A DNA stretch of 64,000 nt from CAVRUD01 sp963849635 (GTDB lineage Bacteria; Chloroflexota; Chloroflexia; Thermomicrobiales; UBA6265): the NCBI GenBank assembly GCA_963849635.1, contig CAWKIA010000013.1, positions 69,668 through 133,667 on the forward strand, in the 5' to 3' direction. Positions 1 to 9,378 of the stretch are shown here, piece by piece. Position 1 is the first letter of the stretch. Every line of letters begins with the position of its first letter. Below the pieces are notes generated by a model. It saw nothing but the letters and a program-made list of their open reading frames with translations, did not search any database and was not told where the DNA came from. A program made the translations under genes and the position numbers.

Positions 1-284
1 TAAGACGGGACCTTTCGCGAAAGGTCGGCAGCGGCATCGGCCAGGGCGGCGGCCACCAGCTGCGAGAGCGTGGACGGGTACCCGACCTTGTCCCGTCGAT
101 AGGCCTCCCGATCGGAGGTGACCGCCTGGGCCCACAGGATCAGCGTCTGGTGACTGGGACGCTTCTGCCCCCGCAGGCAGCGGCGGACAAACGACAGGTC
201 GCGGTTGATGTACTCGGCCACGTACTCGGCAGAGTAGCCGCGCCCGTGGGTCAGGGTTTGGAGGGTTTTGGCAAGTTCGGTCAT
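1..284 (-). CDS. Small HTH-like DNA-binding protein, runs to or off the left edge
   Basis: Reading leftward from the ATG at 284 gives at least 94 uninterrupted codons; the last two bases of the window (TA) could begin a stop codon, so the gene may end at the edge. The protein starts MTELAKTLQTL and has an arrangement typical of a short XRE-like helix-turn-helix: a Tyr/Ser-rich turn, VRRCLRGQKRPS, then helices rich in Ala and Leu. It resembles the protein at 19411-19710 over its whole length (AKTL at the N-terminus, VRR..G.K..S in the middle, an L..A.L.DA.A motif near the end). No catalytic motif is seen, so a regulatory role is inferred. The start is supported by the match of its N-terminus to the other copy. 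Confidence 0.55.
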   Translation of the reverse strand, partial: MTELAKTLQTLTHGRGYSAEYVAEYINRDLSFVRRCLRGQKRPSHQTLILWAQAVTSDREAYRRDKVGYPSTLSQLVAAALADAAADLSRKVPS

Positions 285-536
285 TGGGCTCCTTCTGCCG
301 CCTCCCGTTTCGCGGCTCCACCGCGATCGGGTGCGCCAGGGCATTCCCGGAACCCTCCAACTATCCGTTCGGTCGCTGCACCACCAGCTCGCCGTATGGT
401 ACAGTTCTTGCGGAGGAGCGCAAGCAATTTCCGAATGGGCGCTCTCCTCGTGGGCTAAACGTTTGCGCACCTAGTTTTCACTCCGTCATTTATGGTCGAC
501 GACGACCGTACAAGACCTGCGTCCCCGTCCCCGGTC

Positions 537-618
537 GCTGGTTACCCCGTATCCCCAACCGCTTACATTGTCGGGCCGCTGGTTACCCCCTATCCCCAAC
601 CGAATACATTGTCGGGCC
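537..618. repeat. Two tandem copies of a 41-bp direct repeat
   Basis: Bases 537-577 and 578-618 are adjacent copies of a 41-bp unit that starts GCTGGTTACCCC and ends TTGTCGGGCC. They differ at only three positions. They lie about 50 bp upstream of the broken reading frame at 668, in otherwise non-coding sequence, so they may be a regulatory or protein-binding site. No function is known. Confidence 0.75.
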
Positions 619-667
619 GTGCTCGGCCTGAGCAGTCGGCCACAATGTGCACCCAAGGAAGTCTGCC

Positions 668-1088
668 ATGAGATGGATGATTGCCGTATTCGGGCGCCCG
701 TTGATCTGGGCCATGCTGGTCTGCGTTGGGCTCGTGGTCTTGCTCGTGGGGGCCCGCTCCGGGCTGGCGGTCGATCCGCGCCTATTTGCCGATCGATCCG
801 AACGAGGCCTTGGCCAGCGGCGGCCATATCGTCACCGTCCGGGCGGTGTGCGGTCCCGATCGCCAGCCGCCCGGTGGAGGCGAGTATGAGGTGCTGACCC
901 GGGCCGGCCGCCCACCCAAGCAGCGATTCCGGTCGGTTGGCCGGTGACCGGGTCCAGGTGATCGTGGGGCCCGATTGGATGGGCCAGGTACGAAATTGAT
1001 GATTATGCGGGAGGGCGCGGAATTGAGCGATGTCATCGGCGAACCGTTTGGCTGGCATGACCGGGTGGTCGAACTGCCCTGGTGCTGA
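668..1088 (+). pseudogene. Short secreted or membrane-anchored protein split by frameshifts
   Basis: The frame opens with MRWMIAVFGRPLIWAML followed by a hydrophobic stretch, which reads as a signal peptide or single N-terminal membrane segment. The coding character then moves to other frames near 785 (DPNEALASGGHIVTVRAV), near 925 (DRVQVIVGPDWMGQV) and near 1000 (GAELSDVIGEPFGWHDRVVEL), and ends with a TGA at 1086-1088. Joined, this is a protein of about 140 residues with a beta-rich C-terminal part. I recognise no family. The three frame changes may be sequencing errors. It lies just upstream of the mobilisation genes and probably shares their transcript. Confidence 0.4.
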
Positions 1089-1125
1089 TCGGAGGACGAA
1101 TCATGGATGACGGAGCGTAGCTGCC

Positions 1126-1884
1126 ATGAACCAACGAACCCCCTCGTACTCGCCGGCGGTCATCGAGCGCCTGGTAGAGGGTCCGGCCAAGGAACGGCAA
1201 CGGTGGATTGACGAGATGGCGGCCAGCCTGTCCCGGGAATTGTTGATAGCGCTCGAAGAGGAATACCTCACCTACATCGACCGGCGCTACCCCGATGACC
1301 CGGGATCGCTCTTGAATTCCCGCTATCGTCGCGGCCAGCGGTTAAAAAAGGAGGCGCGTGCGTTCTTCGATCAGGCGCATGCGCGGCTCACGGGTCAACG
1401 GGTGCAGCACGTCGAGGCCGTCAGGTCGGGAACGTTCGGCCACTATCACGCCATGCTGGGGAGCCGTTTCTATGCCGAGGAACGGCCCGGCCTCGTCCAA
1501 CGCTGCAACGATCAGGTCCACCGCGCGGTCCAGGTCGGCCTTGCCTATGACCAAGGGCTGCAACGGGAGTTGGCCTTGGCCGCCCAGCGACACCAGTACC
1601 GCGGCGAAGACCTGATCCTGCAGCAGGCAGCAGGAGATGAAGCGGCTGAAGCTGGTGCGCGACTTCGAGCGCGCCCGAATCCTGCTCGATCAACCCCACG
1701 AGCTGGTCCTCAAGCTCTACGAGCTGCTGAACTCGCTGCTGCAATACCAGATGTCGCTGAATGACCGGGCCATGCGCAACCCGGCCCTGGCGGATCGACT
1801 GCGGATGATGAGCGATCGGCCTGACGACGGTGATGCGCCAGTGTCCAGGGCCTGATCGCCGAGCTCAATCGCTCGGGGCAATGA
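1126..1884 (+). CDS. Helical hypothetical protein of the mobilisation operon (frameshifted)
   Basis: The ATG at 1126 opens a frame rich in charged helices (IERLVEGPAKERQRWID). It continues to about 1635, where the coding pattern moves into the frame that reads LKLVRDFERARILLDQPHE and later, after a second shift, LIAELNRSGQ with a stop at 1882-1884. The joined product is about 250 residues and predominantly alpha-helical, possibly coiled coil near the C-terminus. I do not recognise a family. It directly precedes the conjugation-type ATPase with only about 55 bases between them, so an accessory role in DNA transfer is possible but inferred from position only. Confidence 0.5.
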
Positions 1885-1938
1885 AACCCCGACCCGAGGA
1901 GCTTCGCGGGCCAGAGCGAGCAGATCCTCACCCTCATC

Positions 1939-3357
1939 ATGGAGCAGATGCAGCAATGGCAGGTCGCAGATCCAACAGGAGCCGGGCCTCTGATCCGCCT
2001 AGGCTGGATTCCCGACGCGCCGGGCTCTCCGCTGCACGCTCTTCCCCACCCTGTTCCCCCCGACGAGCTGGCGGTCTCCCCGGAGGAGCTGTGGAGCGTC
2101 CACGTCGTCGGGCGACCCGGGTTCGGCAAGTCGGTTTTTCTGGGCAACTTGGCCCTGCAGTTCCACGCCGCCGGCGAAGGGCGTGCTGTTGGTGGACCTC
2201 AAAGGTGATCTGGCCCGGGCGGTGGTCGCCCGGGCCCCCGATCCCGACCGCCTGATCTACGTCGCCCCGCACCGGGCGCTGCCCCACCAGCACTACTGGA
2301 GCTTCAACCCGCTGGCCTTCGACCGCGCCGACCGGGCCCGGTTCGAGTTCTACGCCAACGCCCTGCCGGTGATCTTCGAGCGCATCGGCGGCTACGACCC
2401 GGAGCAGATGCAGCGCATCCGCAAGGTGCTCTCCTCGGCGGTGCGGCTGGCGCTGGCCGGCCGCGACGCCTGCTTCGGCGACGTCTACTTCATCCTCCAC
2501 GACCCGCGCTTCCGCGAGGAGTTGCTCTCCCGGCCCCACGTCCACCCCTACGCCTGGGACTTCTGGAAGAACGAGTTCGCGGGCGATGAGCCCGCGCGAC
2601 CGGCGCGGCGTGATCGACTCGACCGACTCCCGGGTGCGGGCGATTCTGGATCCGACCTACCTCAACTACGCCCTCAACCAGCCGGAATCGACGCTGCAGA
2701 TCACCGAGTGGCTGGACGCCGGGCTACCTGGTGGTGATCGATCTCGACCAGGGCCAGCTCGGGATCAACACCGCCCGGGCGTTTGCCAACCTGCTGCTGG
2801 GGGCGCTGGTCAACGACATCGTGCAGCGCCCGACCGGGCAGACCGCCCGCTCCCTGGCGGCATGATCGTCGATGAGGCGACGGAAGCTGACGACCGAGCC
2901 CTTCGCCGAGCAGATCGAGCAGATGCGCACCTACGCGGTTTACCCGGTGTTTTCGCCACCAAAACTGGGAGCAGCTGGACGAGCCGCGCAACTGGCGGCT
3001 GCGCCGGGCCGCCCGCCAGGCCGATGTCTCGGTCACCCTCAACCTCTCGCGGTTTGACGCCGCCAGCCTGCGGCGGCTGGACCGCGGCGATGTGGCGGCG
3101 ACGCGGACGACGATCGACCCCGAGGAGCTGGAGCGATACACCGCGACCATCGAACGTTCGCCCGGCGCCCGCCGGGCACTCCCCGCGAACACGACGGTGC
3201 GGTTATACCCCTTCTTAACCCCGGAGATACCGGGTCGGCTGGAGCACGCCGAGCTTAAGCAGCTGGCATTGACCCGGTCGGCCGCGCGAGCTTGCCTACC
3301 TCTACAAGGACGGGACGGGCAAGCGGCTGGTGCGACGCCGGGGCCAGGGAGGATCCC
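1939..3357 (+). CDS. Conjugative-transfer P-loop ATPase (TraG/VirD4/DUF87-like), several frameshifts
   Basis: The product would pump or couple DNA to a transfer channel. The frame starting at 1939 carries a Walker A motif, GRPGFGKSVFLGNLA (about 2110-2155). After a shift near 2180 it reads GVLLVDLKGDLARAV, then a long stretch including FREELLSRPHVHPYAWDFWK, and after further shifts near 2585 and 2730 it reads YLVVIDLDQGQLG, a Walker-B-like IVDEA (about 2865) and SVTLNLSRFDAASLRRL. This order of blocks is that of type IV coupling ATPases with a helicase HerA-like core. At least five frame changes occur, so the stop could not be fixed; the end given is the base before the next gene. The frameshifts look technical because every conserved block is present. 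Confidence 0.6.
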
Positions 3358-4331
3358 GTGCCCCAACCCCAAACCCAACCCCGCCGGCCCCGGGTCCGGT
3401 TCGACCCGAGCCGGGCCCGCCTCTACGAGATGGGGATGATCCAGCACGGGTGGGAGACGCTGGAGGCGCTGCACCGGTTTCGCTGGCTGACGTCGTGGCA
3501 GGTGGCCAAGCTGCTGTTCCTCGGCCGGCCCAACCTCGGCGGCGCCCCCCGCGGCGAAGCGGCCGCGCGCAAGGCGGCCAACGAACGCTGCCTGAGGAGA
3601 TTGAAGGACCGGCAGCTGGTCGAAACCCGCCAGGCGATGCTGACGCACCGGCACACCTGGCGCCGGCAGGAGTACAACGTCCTGACCCGGAGCGGGCACC
3701 TGCTCCTGAGCGACCAGCTGCGGGCCCGTGGGGTGACCCCACCTGAGTGGGACTCGGAGCGCGCCGCCATCGCCCCGGAGCTGCTGGACCACCAGCTGGC
3801 GCTCAACGACGTCGGCATCGCCCTGGCCCGCAGCGCCGAACTATCACGGCGGGACGCTGGAGGCGTGGATCGACGACATCGCCGCGCGCCGCGCCGCCGG
3901 GCAACTGAGCGCCAGCCGCGTGGTCCCGGACGCGGTGGCGCTGGTGCGCACCCGCAACGGTCGGCTGCTGGCCCTCATCGAGGTCGATCGCGGGACGGAG
4001 CCGGTCACCTCGCCCGCGCCGAACTCGTGGTCGACCAAGATGGCCCGGTACGAGCAGTACCTTCGAGCGGAGTTTGAGGCAGGACCCCTTCTTCGCCGGT
4101 TATCCGCCTCCCGTTTTGCTGGCCGTCACCACCTCCGCCACCCGCCTCACCCACCTCATGACCGAGACGAGTCAGAGCGCGGTGGCGGAGGCGGCGTGGT
4201 TTGCCCTGAGCGCCTGGCTGGAGCCGCCGTACGATGGGCTGGGGGCGATCTGGCAGCGGCCGCACGCGGCGGACCACTTCTTCTCACTGCTGGACGAGAT
4301 GGCGTTACGGGCGGCTTTGGGGGCGGCTTAG
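3358..4331 (+). CDS. Replication-relaxation family protein, copy 1 (frameshifted)
   Basis: The GTG at 3358 follows an AGGGAGG ribosome-binding site at 3346-3352. The protein opens VPQPQTQPRRPRVRF and continues with a winged-helix-type segment (LEALHRFRWLTSWQVAKLLFL, first 20 shown by position about 3450-3515) and EYNVLTRSGHLLL. Near 3845 the frame changes to VPDAVALVRTRNGRLLALIEVDRG, the typical nuclease-fold-like core strand of the Replic_Relax family. Near 4075 it changes again to FFAGYPPPVLLAVTT and stops at 4331. About 325 residues when joined. Proteins of this family accompany mobilisation and plasmid genes in Gram-positive bacteria and Chloroflexota. A second family member is at 5644. 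Confidence 0.6.
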
Positions 4332-4854
4332 ACCAGCGCGGTGTCACATCTACCCCACCGGCTCATGCGCCCAGTCTAGGCACCGGGCGCAAGACCGGGG
4401 CGCTGGAGGCTGTCGCGATTGGTCGGGACCCGGCCGCCGCTCGGCGGCGCCGCGCTCCGGGCGATCATCTCCGGCAGTCCGACGCCGTGGGGGCTTGCGT
4501 CTCAGGCCCAGTCAGGGTGGGTCAGCTGAAGCGCTCGGTCGACGGGCTCACCCCCGCGCCACTCCTCGCTCCTCGCCGTTCTTGTGCTCCGTATGAAAGG
4601 GGGAACTCCGCACCCGTCCGCCTCGTCGCTCGTCGCACCGCAGGTGCTCGCCCTTGGTCTCGCGCCCCGCTGCCCAGCTGACGATGCTGCGACGATCCCG
4701 CTACGGCCGACTGCTGCCATTGATCCTCGCTCGGGGATCGGCGCGTCCTCACGGCCGGCCCACCCACCTAGGGTTGCGGCAGCCGCCAGCGCCAATCTTG
4801 GCGCTCCGGTGCTACTGGTCGGGCATGAGCCGGTGGGGATGGGAGGGTACCAAC
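4332..4854. other. Non-coding stretch between mobilisation genes
   Basis: No frame in either direction keeps a coding pattern or a plausible ribosome-binding site over this half kilobase. The only recognisable signal is the GGGAGGG at 4841-4847 that serves the next gene. Confidence 0.4.
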
Positions 4855-4968
4855 ATGGATATCAATAGAGTCATTCAGCTGCCACATGGAGGGCATGAGC
4901 AGGGAGGAAAACCAGCGATGGAAACACAGACAGTGTATGCAGTGGGGAAATCAATGTTGCTGCCGTGA
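4855..4968 (+). CDS. Very short protein with strong ribosome-binding site, coupled to next gene
   Basis: An ATG at 4855 is preceded at a 7-base spacing by GGGAGGG (4841-4847), one of the best ribosome-binding sites in the window. The frame encodes 37 residues (MDINRVIQLPHGGHEQGGK and then ETQTVYAVGKSMLLP) and its TGA overlaps the GTG of the following gene (GTGA, 4965-4968). The overlap suggests translational coupling. No family is recognised. Because the frame is so short it would be missed by length filters; the support is the ribosome-binding site and the overlap. Confidence 0.4.
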   Translation: MDINRVIQLPHGGHEQGGKPAMETQTVYAVGKSMLLP

Positions 4969-5231
4969 TGGAGCGGCAGAAAAGACGCAAGGAATGGAAA
5001 CAGCGCCGAGATCGGGACACCGAGTGGATGGCCCTGAAAGCATGGTGGCAGGCCGAGCGTCAGCTGCACCGAGCGACGACGCCGCAGGCGCGCCAGGCAG
5101 CCCGGCAAGCCATGCGGACAACGTGGCGGTGTTACCGCGCCGAGCTCCGGCGGGCCCTGCCCAAATGGGCCAAGGTCCAAGAGGCGCGGCGGAGGGGATC
5201 CACGTATCACCTCCCCGAGGAGATGGCGTGA
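4965..5231 (+). CDS. Small Arg/Lys-rich hypothetical protein
   Basis: The frame begins GTG-ATG at 4965-4970 and encodes 88 residues rich in Arg, Lys and Trp (ERQKRRKEWKQRRDRDTEWM, then AERQLHRATTPQARQAARQA). The composition and likely all-helical fold suggest a nucleic-acid-binding or relaxosome accessory protein, but I recognise no family. It overlaps the preceding 37-codon gene by four bases. It sits between the two replication-relaxation genes, which supports a role within the mobile element. Confidence 0.45.
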   Translation: MMERQKRRKEWKQRRDRDTEWMALKAWWQAERQLHRATTPQARQAARQAMRTTWRCYRAELRRALPKWAKVQEARRRGSTYHLPEEMA

Positions 5232-5643
5232 GGGACCTTCCGTGCTCCCCGACCCTCCCTCCTCCTGATCGGCCGTACCCGACCCTCACCTCCAGATTTT
5301 GTACGTGGGGGTCGTCGCGCCCTGTGGCCGCGTGGAGGCGCTGCCGGTGCGCCGGATGCCCGAAAGCCGCATCGTGTCGCGGCCGGGCATCCGGGTCGAT
5401 GCGTTGTGGGAGAGTGGCAGGGACAGGGAGCCCGTCCATTATCTCACTCTCTCCTTACGGCGATCACTTGGGAACAGGCTGTCAAGACGCCCACCCGTCG
5501 GCGGTTGGGACCGCGGTTGACGGCAACCACCACGCGCAGCCAACGGGCGCACTGATGATGACTGGATCGCCAGGGTGACCGGCTGAGCGGAGCGAAATCG
5601 CCTAGTTGCGTTGGGTAGGTCGGCGGGTGTACAAGCGAACCAT

Positions 5644-6590
5644 ATGTCCGTATCCGCCCGATCCTCTCCCCTGTCTCGCAATCCCCGGTCGCAGTTCCCC
5701 CTCGCTGACATCGAGTACGGCGTCGAGATCCTGACGCTGCTGGCCAGTCTGCGCTTTGCCACGCTCAACCAGATCCAGCGGGTGCGTATTTCGTCATGGA
5801 TCGTCGATCTCGAGCGGCAGGCCCGGCACCGCGCGACCCGCTCGGTTCGCCGCCTGTTTGATAGCGGCTACCTGCGCCGGGTGGTGGTGTTTGCGCCCTC
5901 AATCGCCTCTGGCGCGCTGTCCCGGCAGATCGTGCACGTCCTTTCGGCCAACGGAGCCGCCGAGGTTGGCGTTGATCCCCGCTGGGTGCGCACCCGAGCG
6001 CCTAAGGACCGGCAGGTCCTGAGTCACGATTTCTGGTTGGTGGAGGTGGCGGTGCTGGCGATGGCGGGCTGCCCGGAGCCGCTGTCGATTCTGACCTGGT
6101 GGGATGATCGGGTGCTGGCCGGGCGCAAGCGTCAGGGGTTCCTCACGCTGGGCAACATCCCGGATGGGTATCTGCTGATCGAGAATCTCGCGACCGGCAA
6201 GCGCTTCCCCTGCCTGGTGGAGCTGGATCTGGGGACCGAATCGGTGCGGGCCACCAGCCACGGACGCCGAGACTTTGCCCGCAAGATCGAGGGGTATCTG
6301 CCCTATCTCGACGGGCGGTTTCGGGAAGAGTTTGGCATCAATGCGCCGCCGGTGGTGCTGATCATGGCCGACACTGAGGCTCGTCTGGAGTCACTCAGGG
6401 AAACGACGCGACGGCTGGGTGGCGCGGGCCGGTACTGGTTTGCCAGCCTGCCGCACCTGCGCGCGATCGATGCTGCGGATACGGCGCAGGACCCCAGTCT
6501 GCGGACCACCATGGCCCCTTCTGGGCGTCGAACTGGCGGGCGGCACACGAGGATGGGTGGCGGAGTCTGGCGGCGCGCTGCGGGGTCTAG
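5644..6590 (+). CDS. Replication-relaxation family protein, copy 2
   Basis: The ATG at 5644 begins MSVSARSSPLSRNPR. An N-terminal winged-helix region (IEYGVEILTLLASLRFATLN, then RATRSVRRLFDSGYLRRVVV) is followed by FWLVEVAVLAMAG, then PDGYLLIENLATGKRFPCLV and ELDLGTESV, the core strand pattern of the Replic_Relax family. The frame continues to 6660, but near 6510-6516 the coding pattern moves to another frame ending FWASNWRAAHEDGWRSLAA and a TAG at 6588-6590; one missing C in a C run would explain this. About 315 residues. It is only distantly similar to copy 1, so it is not a recent duplication. Confidence 0.65.
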
Positions 6591-6618
6591 CGCCCGTTGC
6601 GCGGTCCGTGGTTCCTGC

Positions 6619-7684
6619 CTACTCGAACCGGAACGCTCCGGCGAACGCATCAAATTCTGACTGCGGAATACCACTGCCCAAGGCGACGTAGAGTTTGGTG
6701 CCCCGTGTGACGAGCACCGCGTAGTTATCGATCATGACGCCCATCGAGCGACGAGCGGTAGTGTCCGGCTAATCCCTCGATCCCGCTCGAGGGACGAGGC
6801 TGAGGTGGAGACCAGTTGTCCCCCGTCTGTGCCCTGGACCATGCCGTTGAGGGCGCCTTCGAGATCGATGTCGGCCGGGTTGTTGGTCGCCACCGAATAG
6901 TCGTAGACAAAGACGGCGCGCGCGTCGGCATCCGCATCAACGCTTGCCAGGTAGATCGTGTAGGGCACGGCATAGCCGTCGACGTCGAGGGTTTCGCGCT
7001 CGATGGACGGGAAAGCCGGGAAAGATGGCGCGAAAGCCGTGCTCGGCCGAGACATATTCCTTCGGCTCCTTGCTGGCCAGCAACGTCTGCGCTCGCTCGG
7101 CAACGGGGCCGTTGCCCGTGGAGGAGATCCCGTCCGCAACCAAGCGCCCAACGGCGATCGAGCCAATGATGACGAGCACTCCCGCTGCCCCCGCGGCCTG
7201 TTTCTTCCAGGATGTCTTCGCTGGCGCTGCCGACCCAGCTGACTCCGTGACGGGACCGGTCGACGCGACCGCGGGTGAGCTCTCGTCGGTCAAGAGCAAC
7301 CGGGGCAGCGGCGCCTGCTGGGGCCGATCCGGGCCGTGGTGGCCAGATCGCCAGGAGGAACCAGAAGGCGACGTTCGCATAGGGGATGAGCAAGACGACG
7401 CAGATCCAGGGCGAGACGCCGATGCTGCGGGCCCGGCGGACACAGAGTCCCCCCACATACCCGATGGCCCCGACCGAGACGATGATCGCCGCCATGAAGA
7501 ACAGGATCGATACCGCCAGACCGACCGGCGCATCCTCGGGGATGCCGAGCAGTTGGAGGAGGACTAGGACGAGGACGTAGGCAGCGCTGAGCCCGATGAG
7601 CGCCAGCAGCGCCAGCAGATTCTTGACCAAGAACGATCGCCGGGCGAGGGTGCCGGAGAAATAGGGAGCGAGACGGAACGACAT
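6619..7684 (-). CDS. DUF805-like membrane protein with a C-terminal extracytoplasmic domain (frameshifted)
   Basis: From the ATG at 7684 the protein reads MSFRLAPYFSGTLARRSFLV and then three to four membrane segments ending at AFWFLLAIWPP, the layout of small DUF805-type membrane proteins. After a frame change near 7310 it continues with a further hydrophobic segment (AAGAAGVLVIIGSIAV) and, after another near 7020, a beta-rich domain containing FPAFPSIERETLDVDGY, VFVYDYSVATNN and, in the last frame, LVTRGTKLYVALGSG with a stop at 6619-6621. The C-terminal domain looks exported. Function unknown. It runs toward the preceding gene (convergent). Confidence 0.5.
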
Positions 7685-7795
7685 AGGGGGTACGGGCTAA
7701 CCGGTGAGCAGGAGTCCTTTCAGGTATTGTGTTTTCACGGTAGCAACCAGGTGCGTGCGACGTCAAGCGGTCCATGGCGACCGGGGATGTCGGCA

Positions 7796-8759
7796 TCAGT
7801 CGCCCCCCGCTGCCCCAACGCTCGGTCGCAGCCCCAGCCGATCCTCGACCACGGCGAAGAAGTAGGCCATGCGGTTGCGCGGCACCGGGGCCTTGCCCGG
7901 ATAGTCGCGGCGATCCTTCACCTCTCCCCTCGCCTGGTACAGCAGATCGACGAAGCCCGCAATGCCGATGCCGGACGCCTGGTAGAGGTTGAGGGCGCGG
8001 CTCAGCGTGACCGTGGTCTCGGCCCGATCCCCCATCTCGGCGGCGATCCGGCCGATGGCCACCCCGATCGCCTGGCGATCATCTTCGCCCACATCGCGGC
8101 GGATGCGGTGCTTGAGCATCGTGGCCATGGAACTCTCGGCCAATGCTGGATCCAGAACGATCCCGGTGTGATGCGGTTTGATCCGGTTTGTCGTAGTCCC
8201 CTGCTCTCCTCGATTCCTTCCAGAGCATCCCCTTCGAGGATTCGAAAGCTGTTTTTTGTGGGTCTGTTTCTTGTGTGTCCCGCGGTTGCGACACGGCCTG
8301 TCCCGTCGGTGAGACACGGGGGGTGTCCTGCTGCTGGGACACGGGAGTAGTTGCCGATTTCTCTGGAGTGGCGTCGGTGTTGAAGCGCAGGCGGTAGGTG
8401 GTGGGTTCGTCGCCGCGCTCGGGCGAGGCGTTGCGGGTGGCGACGATGATGCCCTGCTCGCGCAGGGCTCTTGAGGCCGCGGGCGACGGTGGACTTGGCC
8501 AGGCCGGTGCCGGAGTCGAGGACGGTGCCCTCGCGGGTGGTGATCCCGGAGACCATCTGGGAGAGGGAAATGGCGTCGGCGTCGCGCTTGAAGCCGAAGG
8601 TGCGGCGGATGATGTAGAGCAGCACCCGCAGCTCGTTGTCGGCGAGGGTGCGGCAAGAGCACGTCGAAGAGCTCGTCCGGGACCTGGGTGTAGTTGGGCG
8701 AGGCGAAGCCGGCAAAGGTTGGATTGTGCGGCGGGCTTGGTTGGCATGGCTTCCAGCAT
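7796..8759 (-). CDS. Plasmid/phage O-like replication protein (frameshifted)
   Basis: The start is taken at the ATG at 8757-8759 (MLEAMPTKPAAQ). After early frame changes the sequence reads NYTQVPDELFDVLLP, NELRVLLYIIRRTFGFKRDA, SQMVSGITTREG and GTGLAKSTVARGLK, the winged-helix DNA-binding module of phage O-type replication initiators. A further part in another frame reads EQGIIVATRNASPERGDEP. The C-terminal third (NRIKPHHTGIVLDPALAES to the stop at 7796) is helical. The gene lies immediately downstream of an 11-unit repeat array (8791-8879), which would be the natural place for a replication origin or an autoregulatory operator. Role as initiator is inferred from fold and position. Confidence 0.55.
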
Positions 8760-8790
8760 ACGCGCGGGGGAGCAGGGCCAGTCAAGGCTC

Positions 8791-8879
8791 TGACGTAATG
8801 ACGTATCGACGTCGTGACGCTGTGGCGTCATGACGTCGTGACTGCGTGACGCTCGTGACGTTTTGACGTCGTGACGTCA
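8791..8879. repeat. Array 1: eleven tandem copies of an 8-bp unit (TGACGTCG-like)
   Basis: The stretch can be cut into eleven consecutive units, TGACGTAA, TGACGTAT, CGACGTCG, TGACGCTG, TGGCGTCA, TGACGTCG, TGACTGCG, a 9-base TGACGCTCG, TGACGTTT, TGACGTCG and TGACGTCA. It lies 31 bases upstream of the replication protein start. Tandem 7-8 bp direct repeats are the classical binding sites of ribbon-helix-helix partition proteins, and such a protein is encoded at 9379-9825, so this is probably a centromere-like and/or operator site. Confidence 0.75.
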
Positions 8880-8961
8880 TGATAAGAGCCATTCTCTGGG
8901 GGATACCCATCAGCGGCACGGTCATGCTGTCCCCATATGGCGATCAACTGTCTGGCTCATT

Positions 8962-8993
8962 TGACGTCGTGACGCGGTGACGTCATGACGTCA
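8962..8993. repeat. Array 2: four tandem copies of the same 8-bp unit
   Basis: Units TGACGTCG, TGACGCGG, TGACGTCA and TGACGTCA follow one another without gaps, about 80 bp from array 1 and 45 bp past the end of the small membrane protein gene at 9038. The exact 8-base period and shared consensus mark it as the same kind of binding site. Confidence 0.7.
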
Positions 8994-9037
8994 CTGATTA
9001 AGACTGGCGTGAGGAGCATCGCCGCCATGTGGACGCA

Positions 9038-9346
9038 TTAGCGCCCATCCTTGGGTATCGGATGGAGGGCAACCCACAGGAAGATGGCTGCACCAGCGAT
9101 ATCCACCACCGCCCAAACGCCCTTCGCCAGGAAGATCGGGGATACGGGATTGAAGACGATGGCGACCAGGATCACGGCGGAGCCGGAGTAGGGCAGGTGA
9201 TTCCAGCGAGTCGCACCCAGCGTTGCCGCTGACAGGCAAATGACCCAGCGAAGGACTTGGTAATACCCGTACGGCAACGGCAACAGGGCAGCGATCAAGA
9301 GCGTGGCACTGACGATGGCAAGGAAGCGGGTGGTCGATGGGGTCAT
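9038..9346 (-). CDS. Small four-helix membrane protein (DUF6804-like)
   Basis: The frame is intact: 102 residues from an ATG at 9346. Four hydrophobic segments alternate with short loops, and the first loop carries LPLPYGYYQVLRWV, a motif I associate with small DUF6804-type membrane proteins of unknown function. No catalytic residues are apparent. It lies between the partition genes and repeat array 2 in the replication module, but its membrane nature gives no hint of a replication role; it may be cargo. Confidence 0.6.
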   Translation of the reverse strand: MTPSTTRFLAIVSATLLIAALLPLPYGYYQVLRWVICLSAATLGATRWNHLPYSGSAVILVAIVFNPVSPIFLAKGVWAVVDIAGAAIFLWVALHPIPKDGR

Positions 9347-9378
9347 GGGGTACTAGGTGGTAGTCAATCAGGTGGTCC

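Noticed and set aside
2701..3792. Minus-strand open frame of 363 codons
   Set aside because: It opposes the P-loop ATPase and replication-relaxation genes and has no recognisable motif.
8791..8993. CRISPR or LTR-like repeat
   Set aside because: Units are 8 bp with no spacers. Partition or origin binding sites explain them better.
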